This document shows positions 35,707 to 47,107 of a stretch of 64,000 bases of DNA, one piece after another (within the stretch, counting starts at the first letter, position 1; each line of letters starts with the position of its first letter). Below the pieces are notes generated by a model. It was not told the origin of the DNA, did not search any database, and saw only the letters and a list, made by a program, of their open reading frames with translations. The translations under genes were made by a program, and so were the position numbers. The stretch is taken from positions 155,759,501-155,823,500 of the forward strand of contig JAIOJX010000005.1 in the NCBI GenBank assembly GCA_022376925.1, written 5' to 3'. The stretch comes from Tragulus kanchil (Eukaryota > Chordata > Mammalia > Artiodactyla > Tragulidae).

Positions 35707-37909
35707 GGAAAATGCCCAGGCAGCACATTGAGGTCAAGCCTCCACCTGGACTCTGGCTCAGAGCCTTGGGTCCCTGGACCAGCCACCTCCCCGTGCCCTG
35801 GCTGATTTCTCTGCGGTCTCTGGTTTCACGTCCCACGGCGCACCCGTGAGCACACGCCCGTGCCTTCCTCCCCACCACCTCTACTTCCCCATGGGCACAG
35901 AGTCACCAGAACAGGACCGACAGTGGTCACGTGCTCAATCCTGGTATTCTGGCCCAGGCCCCCAGGCATGCGTTTCTAATCACATCTTCAAGCCTCCAGC
36001 GAGGCACAGCCGTAAAAGAAGGGAAGCCATTCATTTATACTTTTACAGAGTTTCAATTTTTCTGAGGTTTTCACACAATCATCTTTTATGAGCTATAGTA
36101 AAATCACATGTTTATACAGTTTCTCTCCCAAAGTCCCAAACATTTTAGTAACATTATCTTCTGTAACACCTGGGGTTTGCGAAACAGGGCCTGAACAGCC
36201 TCGCATCACTTACGCCAACAGTTCTGAATTTTCCAGATGTATCCATTTCCCTTCAAGTCAGTAAAAAGCTTCTTTGGACGATGTCCCCCCTCCCGCCCAC
36301 TTTCCCACCACCCACAATCCCTTCCCTTCCACCTGTGGGTAACATTTGCTTCTAAAAAGAAACTCTGCCTTGGCAATCACGTGGAAGCAATTTTTCTGAT
36401 TTGTTTTGCAATTCCTGATGAACATCTTTATCTACATCTCTTGTAGAGTGGCAGAGCACTGCCTCAAATGAAATCACGAAGCCACCGCTTTTCTCCCTCC
36501 CACCCATGCTCGTATCTGGGATCCACGTTTACCTCTTGTTTCCTCTGCATCTCCTTTATTTTTAGCTCCTTTAGCTTTTACAAAGTGGATTTTACATCTC
36601 TTTTCATTTCCTACTGCTGCCATCCTGCTCGGACTTACACATTCGCAGCTGGGCTGTCTCGCTCAGCTCCCCACAATTCCCTGTTTCAATCTGGCACATT
36701 CTAGCCTCATAAATCATCTTTGGGCTCTCCGTCACTGAAGCTCTGTGCATAGCTGCTCATTGTCTATGACAGGAAAGGCAAACTCATTCTGCAGGCGGCT
36801 TCTGCGGAAAATGCCCAGGCAGCACATTGAGGTCAAGCCTCCACCTGGACTCTGGCTCAGAGCCTTGGGTCCCTGGACCAGCCACCTCCCCGTGCCCTGG
36901 CTGATTTCTCTGCGGTCTCTGGTTTCACGTCCCACGGCGCACCCGTGAGCACACGCCCGTGCCTTCCTCCCCACCACCTCTACTTCCCCATGGGCACAGA
37001 GTCACCAGAACAGGACCGACAGTGGTCACGTGCTCAATCCTGGTATTCTGGCCCAGGCCCCCAGGCATGCGTTTCTAATCACATCTTCAAGCCTCCAGCG
37101 AGGCACAGCCGTAAAAGAAGGGAAGCCATTCATTTATACTTTTACAGAGTTTCAATTTTTCTGAGGTTTTCACACAATCATCTTTTATGAGCTATAGTAA
37201 AATCACATGTTTATACAGTTTCTCTCCCAAAGTCCCAAACATTTTAGTAACATTATCTTCTGTAACACCTGGGGTTTGCGAAACAGGGCCTGAACAGCCT
37301 CGCATCACTTACGCCAACAGTTCTGAATTTTCCAGATGTATCCATTTCCCTTCAAGTCAGTAAAAAGCTTCTTTGGACGATGTCCCCCCTCCCGCCCACT
37401 TTCCCACCACCCACAATCCCTTCCCTTCCACCTGTGGGTAACATTTGCTTCTAAAAAGAAACTCTGCCTTGGCAATCACGTGGAAGCAATTTTTCTGATT
37501 TGTTTTGCAATTCCTGATGAACATCTTTATCTACATCTCTTGTAGAGTGGCAGAGCACTGCCTCAAATGAAATCACGAAGCCACCGCTTTTCTCCCTCCC
37601 ACCCATGCTCGTATCTGGGATCCACGTTTACCTCTTGTTTCCTCTGCATCTCCTTTATTTTTAGCTCCTTTAGCTTTTACAAAGTGGATTTTACATCTCT
37701 TTTCATTTCCTACTGCTGCCATCCTGCTCGGACTTACACATTCGCAGCTGGGCTGTCTCGCTCAGCTCCCCACAATTCCCCTGTTTCAATCTGGCACATT
37801 CTAGCCTCATAAATCATCTTTGGAGGCTCTCCGTCACTGAAGCTCTGTGCATAGCTGCTCATTGTCTATGACAGGGAAAGGCAAACTCATTCTGCAGGCG
37901 GCTTCTGCA
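35707..37909. repeat. Tandem duplication 14 (unit ~1099 bp)
   Basis: Copy A is 35707-36805 and copy B 36806-37909. Differences are few and mostly at runs ('aattccctg' against 'aattcccctg', 'tttgggctc' against 'tttggaggctc'). 35707-36050 belongs also to duplication 13, so this part occurs three times (34600, 35707, 36806). No gene recognised. Confidence 0.92.
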
Positions 37910-38319
37910 AAGTCTGCCTAGGACACAGCCATGCCTATTTATTCACACAGAGTCTGTGGCTGCTTTTAGTAATAGGATAGCAGAATTCAAAGACTCTGGT
38001 AATTACTATCTGGTGTCTCTTACAAAGTCTGTCAACCTCCCCCTAGCCCACCCCAAAGGATGGGATAGAGTCAGTGCCCCTAGCCCCACTTGTGGGATTC
38101 TAACCCCTCCTCCCTTGTCCCAGTTTCTGGAAAATACCCACCAGTCACCCAAAATTCAGCTGAAGGCAAAGCTCTTCAGTGATGCCATCATCGCTCCACC
38201 ACCCGCCCCTGTCCTTTCTCCCTATGAATTCAATGCTACTATTTTTGTTCCCCACCAAACTCATACAAATGTTTCCCACAATTTCTGCTTATATATGCGT
38301 TTCTCCCTCTTAAGACTCC
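37910..38319. other. Unrecognised single-copy sequence
   Basis: A 153-codon plus-strand open frame runs from 37956 to 38417. It is low-complexity in places, has no domain that I recognise and runs into an L2 3' end, so I treat it as chance. Confidence 0.4.
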
Positions 38320-38440
38320 CTGGAAAGCAAATGCTGTGTCTTAATTTTCTCTTTTTTAATTTCCAGAGCCTGGTATTATGTATAGACTATAGTAGGTATT
38401 CAGTACAGGTTGAATGAATGGATGAATGGAGGATCGAATG
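38320..38440 (+). mobile_element. L2 3' end
   Basis: Follows the LINE-2 3' terminus: 'ctggaaagcaaatgctgtgt', 'cagagcctggtattatgtat', 'tagtaggtattcagtacagg', then GAATGAATG-type tail repeats. An ancient dead fragment. Confidence 0.65.
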
Positions 38441-38730
38441 AATGAAAGACCAGCCCCTAATCATGCATCCTATTCCTTCTCCCTGTACCTACCTACTCTT
38501 TTTGTCTGGCCTCCTGGGCCCTGACCTGCTTCAATGATTTCAGTTCTAAGCTTGTCCTGTCCATGCCCTCTGGGCTCTAGAGCCATTGCCAGAGGAAAAC
38601 CCCTGCCTGCTCTTCCCTGACTCATGTCCTTCACAGGCTAGGCCAGGGTGATTCTCAGTGACCCTCACATCCTGACCTGGCTTGTGCCTTTGTTCAGCAT
38701 CTCTTGTCTGAGCGATGTGTTCAGGTGTGT

Positions 38731-38838
38731 GACCTAGGAGATCTGAATCATAACCCAGGCTCCATCATCCTCTAGCTGGGTGACCGTTAGGCAAGTCAGT
38801 GCCTGAACTCGGGTTGTCTCGTCTGAAAAATGCAAGTG
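38731..38838 (+). mobile_element. MIR SINE
   Basis: 'gaatcataacccaggctcca', 'tctagctgggtgaccgttag' and 'tgtctcgtctgaaaaatgca' follow the MIR order. Repeated at 39809-39916. Confidence 0.75.
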
Positions 38839-38879
38839 ATTCAATGTCCCTCACTGCTGATTTGATGACCTGACACACA

Positions 38880-39060
38880 CACATTCATTCATTCAACAAA
38901 TATTTATGAGTTGGTCATTATGCACCAGGCAGCAAACAAGACAAAAACAAACAAACAAAAAACCAAGAGAGGGAAACCAAAGCAGCCCTGTCCTGCTGGG
39001 GGGTTACTTTCTTATTAGGAGGCAGGCAATAAATAAGACAAATATGGTGCTTAGAAGGTG
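38880..39060. mobile_element. L2/MIR3-like fragment
   Basis: 'cattcattcaacaaatattt' and 'tatgcaccaggcagcaaaca' followed by 'ggcaggcaataaataagaca' is a common old-repeat signature. I cannot fix the exact family. Confidence 0.45.
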
Positions 39061-39154
39061 AAGGATGCTTGGGGACTGATAAACTAGGTTTGGATAGGGA
39101 TGGTGATATTATTAGATGGTAAGTTTTAAAGGTTTTTCCCTCTGAATCTGAAAG

Positions 39155-39333
39155 GCCCTTTCTTATGGTAGCTCAGACAGTAAAGAATCCACCTGCAGTG
39201 TGAGAGACCTGGGTTCAATCCCTGAGTTGGGAAGACCCCCCAGAGAAGGAAAGAGCTACCCACTCCAGTATTCTTGTCACGAGAATTCCATGGCTCATCC
39301 ATGGGTCACAAATAGTCGGGCATGACTTTCACT
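39155..39333 (+). mobile_element. Bov-tA SINE
   Basis: Head 'tggtagctcagacagtaaag', box-B-like GGTTCAATCCC, then 'cactccagtattcttgtcac' and 'tagtcgggcatgactttcac'. Repeated at 40233-40411. Confidence 0.85.
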
Positions 39334-40232
39334 TAGGAGTCCCCCAGGTGAGGCTTTATAATGTTAGCCAGTGGAGAGTAAGCATTTCATACAAGTACCA
39401 GTTGGATTAAAGGAAAAAAAAAAAAACAGGATAAGGGAAGGAGAAGCCTGCCCTTCATCAGTCCAGTGGAAAAACCAAGAAGTAGCCTGGTATTATGTAT
39501 AGACTTTTTCAGACATGAATTATGAAAGACCAGCCTAATCATGCATCCTATTCCTTCTCCCTGTACCTACCTACTCTTTTGTCTGGCCTCCTGGGCCCTG
39601 ACCTGCTTCAATGATTTCAGTTCTAAGCTTGTCCTGTCCATGCCCTCTGGGCTCTAGAGCCATTGCCAGAGGAAAACCCCTGCCTGCTCTTCCCTGACTC
39701 ATGTCCTTCACAGGCTAGGCCAGGGTGATTCTCAGTGACCCTCACATCCTGACCTGGCTTGTGCCTTTGTTCAGCATCTCTTGTCTGAGCGATGTGTTCA
39801 GGTGTGTGACCTAGGAGATCTGAATCATAACCCAGGCTCCATCATCCTCTAGCTGGGTGACCGTTAGGCAAGTCAGTGCCTGAACTCGGGTTGTCTCGTC
39901 TGAAAAATGCAAGTGATTCAATGTCCCTCACTGCTGATTTGATGACCTGACACACACACATTCATTCATTCAACAAATATTTATGAGTTGGTCATTATGC
40001 ACCAGGCAGCAAACAAGACAAAAACAAACAAAAAACCAAGAGAGGGAAACCAAAGCAGCCCTGTCCTGCTGGGGGGTTACTTTCTTATTAGGAGGCAGGC
40101 AATAAATAAGACAAATATGGTGCTTAGAAGGTGAAGGATGCTTGGGGACTGATAAACTAGGTTTGGATAGGGATGGTGATATTATTAGATGGTAAGTTTT
40201 AAAGGTTTTTCCCTCTGAATCTGAAAGGCCCT

Positions 40233-40411
40233 TTCTTATGGTAGCTCAGACAGTAAAGAATCCACCTGCAGTGTGAGAGACCTGGGTTCAATCCCTGAGT
40301 TGGGAAGACCCCCCAGAGAAGGAAAGAGCTACCCACTCCAGTATTCTTGTCACGAGAATTCCATGGCTCATCCATGGGTCACAAATAGTCGGGCATGACT
40401 TTCACTTAGGA
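40233..40411 (+). mobile_element. Bov-tA SINE (second copy)
   Basis: Repeat of 39155-39333 by duplication 15. Confidence 0.85.
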
Positions 40412-40547
40412 GTCCCCCAGGTGAGGCTTTATAATGTTAGCCAGTGGAGAGTAAGCATTTCATACAAGTACCAGTTGGATTAAAGGAAAAAAAAAAAAAC
40501 AGGATAAGGGAAGGGAGAAGCCTGCCCTTCATCAGTCAGAAAATATT

Positions 40548-40608
40548 AGGTTGGACAAAAAGTTTGTGTGGGATATTTGATGGAAAAACCAGAAGGAACA
40601 TTTCGCCC
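40548..40608. mobile_element. Possible mariner-like fragment
   Basis: 'TTAGGTTGGACAAAAAGTTT' resembles the terminal inverted repeat of ruminant mariner elements, and 'ggaaaaaccagaaggaac' could be remnant interior. No opposite end found. Confidence 0.4.
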
Positions 40609-41231
40609 ACTCAGTACTTCCTGAACTCTTCTGAACCAGCCAAGAGGGCCATCTACATTCAAAGTGTTCTTTCAGAAGGATTAATTTGGTAGTACCCTGT
40701 TGTGAGATGGATCATTGAGGGAGAAACTGTATTTGAAGAGATTAGACGTTAGGAGGCTGAGCCAGGCTTGTAAGCTGTGGGGCTCACAGAGGACTCTGAG
40801 GTTGCATGTCAACTGAAAATGTTTCACAACTCAGTGTTTTATTCTGTGCACATTCTGAGGACTTCAAGCCTGGGAGACAACCTCTTTGCTTGAAGGGACT
40901 GCTGAAGAAGTAAGAGAGGAGTCAGGATATAGAGGAGTTTTTGCAACAAAGCCCAGGTAGTCAGAAGTTGAGAAGTTAAAACCAGACATCTCAAGTTAAG
41001 GACTTTAGCACTTTTGTACGTATCAGATACAGGAGTCTGAGCTCGTTGAAATCATTCCTTTGACAGGCACCTCTGCTCTGTGGGGCCAGTACCCTGTGTT
41101 TTCCTCTCCTGAGTTTCCTGGAGTGCCTGCAGTGGCTGATGGCAGGCAGCCTGTTTCTTTCTTTCTTTTTCTTCAGATACTAATGGATTTATTATTTTCA
41201 TCTGTTTTTTAAATGTATTGTATTTTTAAAT
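40609..41231. other. Unrecognised sequence
   Basis: No exon or repeat family recognised. Confidence 0.4.
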
Positions 41232-41394
41232 ATTTATTTATTTGACTTCTCTGGGTTTCATCGTGGCACATGGGGTCTTTAGTTGCAGCATGCAAACTCT
41301 TAGGTGCAGCACGCAGGATTCAATTCCCTGACCAGGGATGGAACCTGGGCCTCCTGCATTGGCAGCACGGAGTCTTTAGCCAATGGAGCACCAG

Positions 41395-41909
41395 CTGCGG
41401 CTGCTCAGTCGCTTCTGTTGTGTCTGACTTTGCAACCCCATGGGCTGTAACCCACCAGGCTCCTCTGTCCGTGGGATTCTGCAGACAAGAATTACTGGAG
41501 TGGTAGGGCTTCCCTGATGGTCCAGTGGGTAAAGAGTCCGTCTTGCCATGCAGGGGGCACCAGTTCTATCCCTGGCCTGGGAGGATCCCACATGCCGAGG
41601 AGCGGCTGGACTGGTGTGTCCAATTGCGAGCCAGCGCTCTGGAGTGCATGTGCCCAGAGCCTGTGCTCTGCAACGAGAGAGGCCATTGCGATGGGAGGCC
41701 CGCACAGGTCAAAAGAATAAAGATGGATGAAAAGTAAATAAATGAAAAGACCAATAAAAGAGGCCAAAAATTTATAAAAAGAAAAAGATTTACTGGAGTG
41801 GGTTGCCTTGCCCTCCTCCAGGGCCTCTTCCCAACTCAGGGATCAAACCCCTGTCTCTTAGGTCTCCTGGGGTGCGGGCAGGTTCTCTACTGCTAACCAC
41901 CAGGGCAGC
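41395..41909 (-). mobile_element. Bov-A2/Bov-tA SINE, split by a younger SINE
   Basis: Left arm 41395-41503 ('ctgctcagtcgcttctgttg', 'caccaggctcctctgtccgt'). Right arm 41790-41909 ('gtgggttgccttgccctcct'). Middle layer of a three-level nest. Confidence 0.85.
41504..41789 (+). mobile_element. CHR-1-like SINE, innermost insertion, 12-bp TSD
   Basis: Begins GGGCTTCCCTGATGGTCCAG, then 'ggatcccacatgccgaggag', 'ggactggtgtgtccaattgc', 'cctgtgctctgcaacgagag' and an A-rich tail. Perfect TTACTGGAGTGG repeats at 41492-41503 and 41790-41801. The only copy of this family on the plus strand. Confidence 0.88.
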
Positions 41910-41934
41910 CCACTGGACTGCCGGGGAAGTCCCT

Positions 41935-42000
41935 AGATTTTTTAATTTATAGTGCAGGATAGTTGATCTACAATGTGGTGTTAGTTTCAGATCTACGGGA
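41935..42000 (-). mobile_element. L1 3' UTR scrap
   Basis: 'gatagttgatctacaatgtg' and 'gtgttagtttcagatctacg' match the terminal artiodactyl L1 3' UTR in minus orientation. Confidence 0.6.
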
Positions 42001-42009
42001 ATCCTGGTT

Positions 42010-44131
42010 CTATCCTGAGCTCCCTCAGGGCTCACCAGCAGAACGGCTGTAAAATGATGGCTTGACAACTACAACATCCTTTGTTTACTGACAAAGCAGG
42101 CAACATTTTTTTCTTTTTAACTCAGAGCATTTCACAGGAAAATCTGGGGACTAAATCCAAGGTCTTTCAGAACAGAGATAGGGACTTTCCCGTTCCTCAC
42201 TCCACACCACAGTTACAGGAGAATTCTGGATGCAGCAGGTGGTGGGAGGTGTTGTGTAGACCACAAGGAGGGGCATTCCTCCTGTCCGCCCCATCCCATT
42301 CTACACGCATGCCCAAGCCCTTCCCCAGGGTGCTTCCGGCCCTCCACCGAAGGCCATCCCTCACCCCCCCATCTGTCGTGTGATCTGTAGTGGCCAGAAC
42401 CCTGTCGAACCCTGCTCCTCCATCTCCTCCCAAAGCAGTTACTCCTCCTGTGAGTCCCAGGCCCTTCATCCTCCAGGATTCACGCAAAGTAGGAGAGAAA
42501 AGGCACCGGAGGACATGACCTACGGAGGCGACTCCATGAGGTGGAAAAAACCAGACAGACCCGAGGGCAAAATCTCAGCTCTGAGATTTCCACCTCTGTG
42601 ACCTTGGGGAGGCTTTTCTCAATTTTTTGATATGCAGTATTTTTAACTTTTTTTATTTTATTTTTAAAGATTTTATTTTGTATTGGAAAATATTTTTTTA
42701 TTTATTATTATTATGTTTAATTAGAAGGTGATTGCCTTAAATGTTGTGCTGGTTTCTGCTGTACAGTAAGAATCAGTCATAACTATATATATCCCCTTCC
42801 TATTGAGCCTCCCTCCCATCCCCTTGATATGCAGTACTGAAAGATAAATTTTTTAAAGCTAAAATCATGACTCACATAAATGCAAAATGAATGCATGTCA
42901 AAGAATCTATTTAACTCATTAGTTAATGAGAGCTGGCAAGATACCACAACCAGTGGAGGAGAATTCAAAAATGCATATACGTGAATGATTGGGAATACTG
43001 AAATAAATGTACAAATCTCTGCCAAAACTGGCTTAAGATACCACAACCATTTGTTGGATGAGAAAAGTTCAGAATGCACGTAGCCTCAGGGCTAAACCAG
43101 GCTTCTATCCTGAGCTCCCTCAGGGCTCACCAGCAGAACGGCTGTAAAATGATGGCTTGACAACTACAACATCCTTTGTTTACTGACAAAGCAGGCAACA
43201 TTTTTTTCTTTTTAACTCAGAGCATTTCACAGGAAAATCTGGGGACTAAATCCAAGGTCTTTCAGAACAGAGATAGGGACTTTCCCGTTCCTCACTCCAC
43301 ACCACAGTTACAGGAGAATTCTGGATGCAGCAGGTGGTGGGAGGTGTTGTGTAGACCACAAGGAGGGGCATTCCTCCTGTCCGCCCCATCCCATTCTACA
43401 CGCATGCCCAAGCCCTTCCCCAGGGTGCTTCCGGCCCTCCACCGAAGGCCATCCCTCACCCCCCCATCTGTCGTGTGATCTGTAGTGGCCAGAACCCTGT
43501 CGAACCCTGCTCCTCCATCTCCTCCCAAAGCAGTTACTCCTCCTGTGAGTCCCAGGCCCTTCATCCTCCAGGATTCACGCAAAGTAGGAGAGAAAAGGCA
43601 CCGGAGGACATGACCTACGGAGGCGACTCCATGAGGTGGAAAAAACCAGACAGACCCGAGGGCAAAATCTCAGCTCTGAGATTTCCACCTCTGTGACCTT
43701 GGGGAGGCTTTTCTCAATTTTTTGATATGCAGTATTTTTAACTTTTTTTATTTTATTTTTAAAGATTTTATTTTGTATTGGAAAATATTTTTTTATTTAT
43801 TATTATTATGTTTAATTAGAAGGTGATTGCCTTAAATGTTGTGCTGGTTTCTGCTGTACAGTAAGAATCAGTCATAACTATATATATCCCCTTCCTATTG
43901 AGCCTCCCTCCCATCCCCTTGATATGCAGTACTGAAAGATAAATTTTTTAAAGCTAAAATCATGACTCACATAAATGCAAAATGAATGCATGTCAAAGAA
44001 TCTATTTAACTCATTAGTTAATGAGAGAGCTGGCAAGATACCACAACCAGTGGAGGGGAGAATTCAAAAAAATGCATATACGTGAATGATTGGGAATACT
44101 GAAATAAATGTACAAATCTCTGCCAAAACTG
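42010..44131. repeat. Tandem duplication 16 (unit 1095 bp) with garbled join
   Basis: Copy A is 42010-43104 and copy B 43105-44131. The tail of copy A (43033-43104) does not match the corresponding part of copy B. It shows scrambled pieces such as 'gataccacaaccatttgttg'. Elsewhere the copies agree apart from 2-4 bp indels ('gagagct' against 'gagct', 'aggagaattc' against 'aggggagaattc'). Open frames at 42081-42383 and 43176-43478 are the same frame twice, without homology. Confidence 0.9.
42640..42832 (-). mobile_element. L1 3' UTR fragment
   Basis: 'tgattgccttaaatgttgtg', 'ctggtttctgctgtacagta' and 'cccttcctattgagcctccc' follow the artiodactyl L1 3' region. Repeated at 43735-43927. Confidence 0.6.
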
Positions 44132-44437
44132 GTTAATAACCATTTGGTAAAAATGAGCTGCATCTCCAGCAAACATTTCATTTGCATTTCCAAGGATGAG
44201 AATTATTACTATCAGTTTTCTAGAACTTGCACAGTTGTAAATGGTTCAAAGACAAAAACATACTCAGGCCCCAATAAAATCAGATAACTAGGCAGGTTGT
44301 GCTGAAGAGAGCACCCAGCAGTTTCTATTGTTATTTTGTTCCCCATTCCAAAGTTTTTCACAAAAATTTTTAACAGAAACCTGCATGGAGGTGATATATT
44401 TGAAACACCCACACTGTTCTTGGCACACGGTGCTGTA
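44132..44437. other. Unrecognised sequence
   Basis: No gene or repeat recognised. Confidence 0.4.
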
Positions 44438-44654
44438 TAGTAAGTCACTTCAGTCGTGTCTGACTCTGGTGTGGCCCCATGGACTGTAGCCTGCCAGGCT
44501 CCTCTCTCCATGGGATTCTACCGGCAAGAATACTGGAGTGGGTTGCCATGCCCTCCTCCAGGGGATCTTCCCGACTCAGGGGTCGAACCCATGTCTCCTA
44601 CATCTCTTGCACTGGCAGGTGGATACTCTGTCACTAGCACCACCTGGGAAGCCC
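44438..44654 (-). mobile_element. Bov-tA/Bov-A2 SINE
   Basis: Minus-strand signature 'acttcagtcgtgtctgactc', 'gcaagaatactggagtgggt', 'agcaccacctgggaagccct'. One of the better-kept Bov-A copies here. Confidence 0.9.
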
Positions 44655-45010
44655 TCTCAGCATATCATAGACACTCAGTATCTGAAATATTCCCTTCCCC
44701 ATCTTTTATTCTGAAAAAAAAAAAAAATAAAAGTCACAGGGAAAGATTTCCTTTGAGGTAAACACTCCAGGGCTCAGCGGTGGGAGTAGTCACATCTGAC
44801 CTGGAAAGTCTCTTTGGTAGAAGGAATGTAGTTACTTTAAAGCTACTATCCTTGGTGTACTTATTGCAGAAAAGATCTCCTAAGGGTCCTCAATCTCCAG
44901 GACTTCATGCCTGATTGATCTATGGTGGAACTGATGTAATCCTAATAGAAATAAAGTCCATAATAAGTGGAATACACTTGAACCGTCCTGAAGCCAGGCT
45001 CCCCTTCTTC
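44655..45010. other. Unrecognised sequence
   Basis: Includes an A-run at 44715-44729. Otherwise nothing recognised. Confidence 0.4.
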
Positions 45011-45067
45011 TGTGGAAAAATTGTCTGCCAAAAAACTGGTCCTTGGTGCCCAAAAGCCTGGGACCAC
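45011..45067 (+). mobile_element. MER1-type fragment
   Basis: 'tgtggaaaaattgtctgcca', 'aactggtccttggtgcccaa', 'gcctgggaccac' is the terminal ~57 bp of a MER1/Charlie3 element. Confidence 0.75.
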
Positions 45068-45185
45068 GGGCATAGCCGCAGCACCCAGGCCAAGTTTCTC
45101 TGTCCTTTTGTAGCGTATCAGCTGTGGCCACTCAAGCGCCTCATCTGTTACTTGTGACTCGGGGGGCAGGCTGTCCAGTTTGGAA

Positions 45186-45262
45186 ATCACTCCCATTTTA
45201 CAGAAGAAGAAAGAGGTTCAGAGAGGTTAAACAACTTGACTCAGGTCACACAGCTTGCAAGC
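45186..45262 (-). mobile_element. MIR fragment
   Basis: 'cccattttacagaagaagaa', 'ggttaaacaacttgactcag' and 'tcacacagcttgcaagc' is the minus-strand MIR core. Confidence 0.8.
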
Positions 45263-45797
45263 GTCAGTGTCAGTATTGAATGGAATCCCGTGTTTCCAAA
45301 AATTCAGAGAAAAGAAGATTTACATCCAAGACCCTCCCCTCTCCTCCAAGGCCAGAGTTTATAGCTTGAGCTCTGCGCTCCTAGAACATTGTGAATCAAA
45401 CTCAGTTTTTCTTGAGCTGACAGGTTTAAGGAAGTAGTAAGTTTTATATTACAGATTATTAATCTATTACAGCGATTTCATCAGCCTGTGAAATAACTCC
45501 CTATGTGATGGAAGTTTCATAGCTCCCTCTGCAAACCAAACCCACAGGCATCCTCGTGGGTGCTGGGAGCCCCAGGGTTCAGTGGCCCCAGGATACACAG
45601 GGGTGATCCCAGGGGCAACTCCCTGGGGTAGCCCTCTGCTAGGCGCCTGAGGAACACAACCCTTGCCCTTCAGACAGGCTCTCACCTCCAGCCCCACAGG
45701 CCTTCCTCTTCTCTCCCACACCAGATTCTCAGCGTCCTCCTCCAGGGCCCCTGGCTGACTTTCCTTCCACCCTTTGACTCTGGATTTGTTGTTGTTT

Positions 45798-46000
45798 TGT
45801 TGCTAAGTAGCTCAGCCATGTCTGATTCTTTTTGTGATCCCATGCACTGTAGCTTGCCAGGCTCTTCTATCTGTGGGATTTCCCAGGCAAGGGTACTGGA
45901 ATGGGCCACCATTTCCTTCTGCAGGTGTTCTTCTTGACCCTGGGATCAAATCCAGCATTGGCAGGTGGATTCTTTACCAGTGAGCTACCAGAGAAGCCCT
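45798..46000 (-). mobile_element. Bov-A2 SINE
   Basis: 'tgctaagtagctcagccatg', 'caggcaagggtactggaatg', 'tttaccagtgagctaccaga'. Minus orientation. Repeated at 46911-47107. Confidence 0.88.
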
Positions 46001-46910
46001 TGAATCTAGATGTGCTACTCTTAACTCCCAACAAAAGCATCATAACAGGTGTCTTGGCCTCACCTCTTGCCTCCTTTTAATCACAGACTGTCAATGTGAA
46101 AGTCAGGTCATGCCATTTACATGCTCAGAACAAGCTAATGGCTTCCTACTGCACATGGAATTTTCTGGAAGAGACTAAACAAGGCAATTTAGTGTTTAGG
46201 ATGCACATTAGGGAGTACCTTCAGGATGGACATCTTTGGGGAAGGAAGGAAGCAAGGTGGAGTAGAAGGGGAAGTTAAGCCACAGTGCAGATTGAGCCAA
46301 CAACAGCTGAATCTCACAAGAATTGTGGGCAACTCCCTTCAGGGGTATTCATGTTTCTGTAGCATCCCCCAGCCACTTGCATTGACAGTCCCAGGAACAG
46401 AAGATACAGACCTGAGGGCTTTCCCTCTTCTGATTCCCTTCCTTCTCATTACCCCAGGGCTATGTCATACCAACTGACAGGACAATATGGCCATTGTCTC
46501 ATTAATTGTCTGATTTCATGTCACCGTGGCAATTAAATGTTTCTGTATTCCTATCCCACAGCTTTAGGATTATTAATCTATTACAGCGATTTCATCAGCC
46601 TGTGAAATAACTCCTATGTGATGGAAGTTTCATAGCTCCTCTGCAAACCAAACCCACAGGCATCCTCGTGGGTGCTGGAGCCAGGGTTCAGTGGCCCCAG
46701 GATACACAGGGGTGATCCCAGGGGCAACTCCCTGGGGTAGCCCTCTGCTAGGCGCCTGAGGAACACAACCCTTGCCCTTCAGACAGGCTCTCACCTCCAG
46801 CCCCACAGGCCTTCCTCTTCTCTCCCACACCAGATTCTCAGCGTCCTCCTCCAGGGCCCCTGGCTGACTTTCCTTCCACCCTTTGACTCTGGATTTGTTG
46901 TTGTTTTGTT

Positions 46911-47107
46911 GCTAAGTAGCTCAGCCATGTCTGATTCTTTTGTGATCCCATGCACTGTAGCTTGCCAGGCTCTTCTATCTGTGGGATTTCCCAGGCAAGG
47001 GTACTGGAATGGGCCACCATTTCCTTCTGCAGGTGTTCTTCTTGACCCTGGGATCAAATCCAGCATTGGCAGGTGGATTCTTTACCAGTGAGCTACCAGA
47101 GAAGCCC
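46911..47107 (-). mobile_element. Bov-A2 SINE (second copy)
   Basis: Repeat of 45798-46000 by duplication 17. Confidence 0.86.

Larger units (their letters stand above)
33836..36050. repeat. Tandem duplication 13 (unit 1107 bp)
   Basis: Copy A is 33836-34942 and copy B 34943-36050. One C-run indel lies near 35790. The join creates a spurious 238-codon plus-strand open frame (34285-35001) whose C-terminal ~24 codons are read from copy B. In copy B the same start gives only 137 codons because of the indel. Confidence 0.93.
38365..40530. repeat. Tandem duplication 15 (offset 1117 falling to 1078 bp)
   Basis: Copy A is 38365-39481 and copy B 39482-40530. The first ~60 bp of copy B have lost about 40 bp relative to copy A, and 39455-39481 contains a garbled join. 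After 39540 the copies agree closely, with indels in AAAC repeats. Confidence 0.88.
41232..41933 (-). mobile_element. CHR-2-like SINE, host of nested insertions
   Basis: Left part is 41232-41394 ('ggtttcatcgtggcacatgg' through 'cagcacggagtctttagcca'). The last few bases resume at 41910-41933 ('actggactgccggggaagtc'). Flanks CCAATGGAGCACCAG and CCACTGGACTGCCGG are a worn target duplication of the Bov-A2 that split it. Confidence 0.8.
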
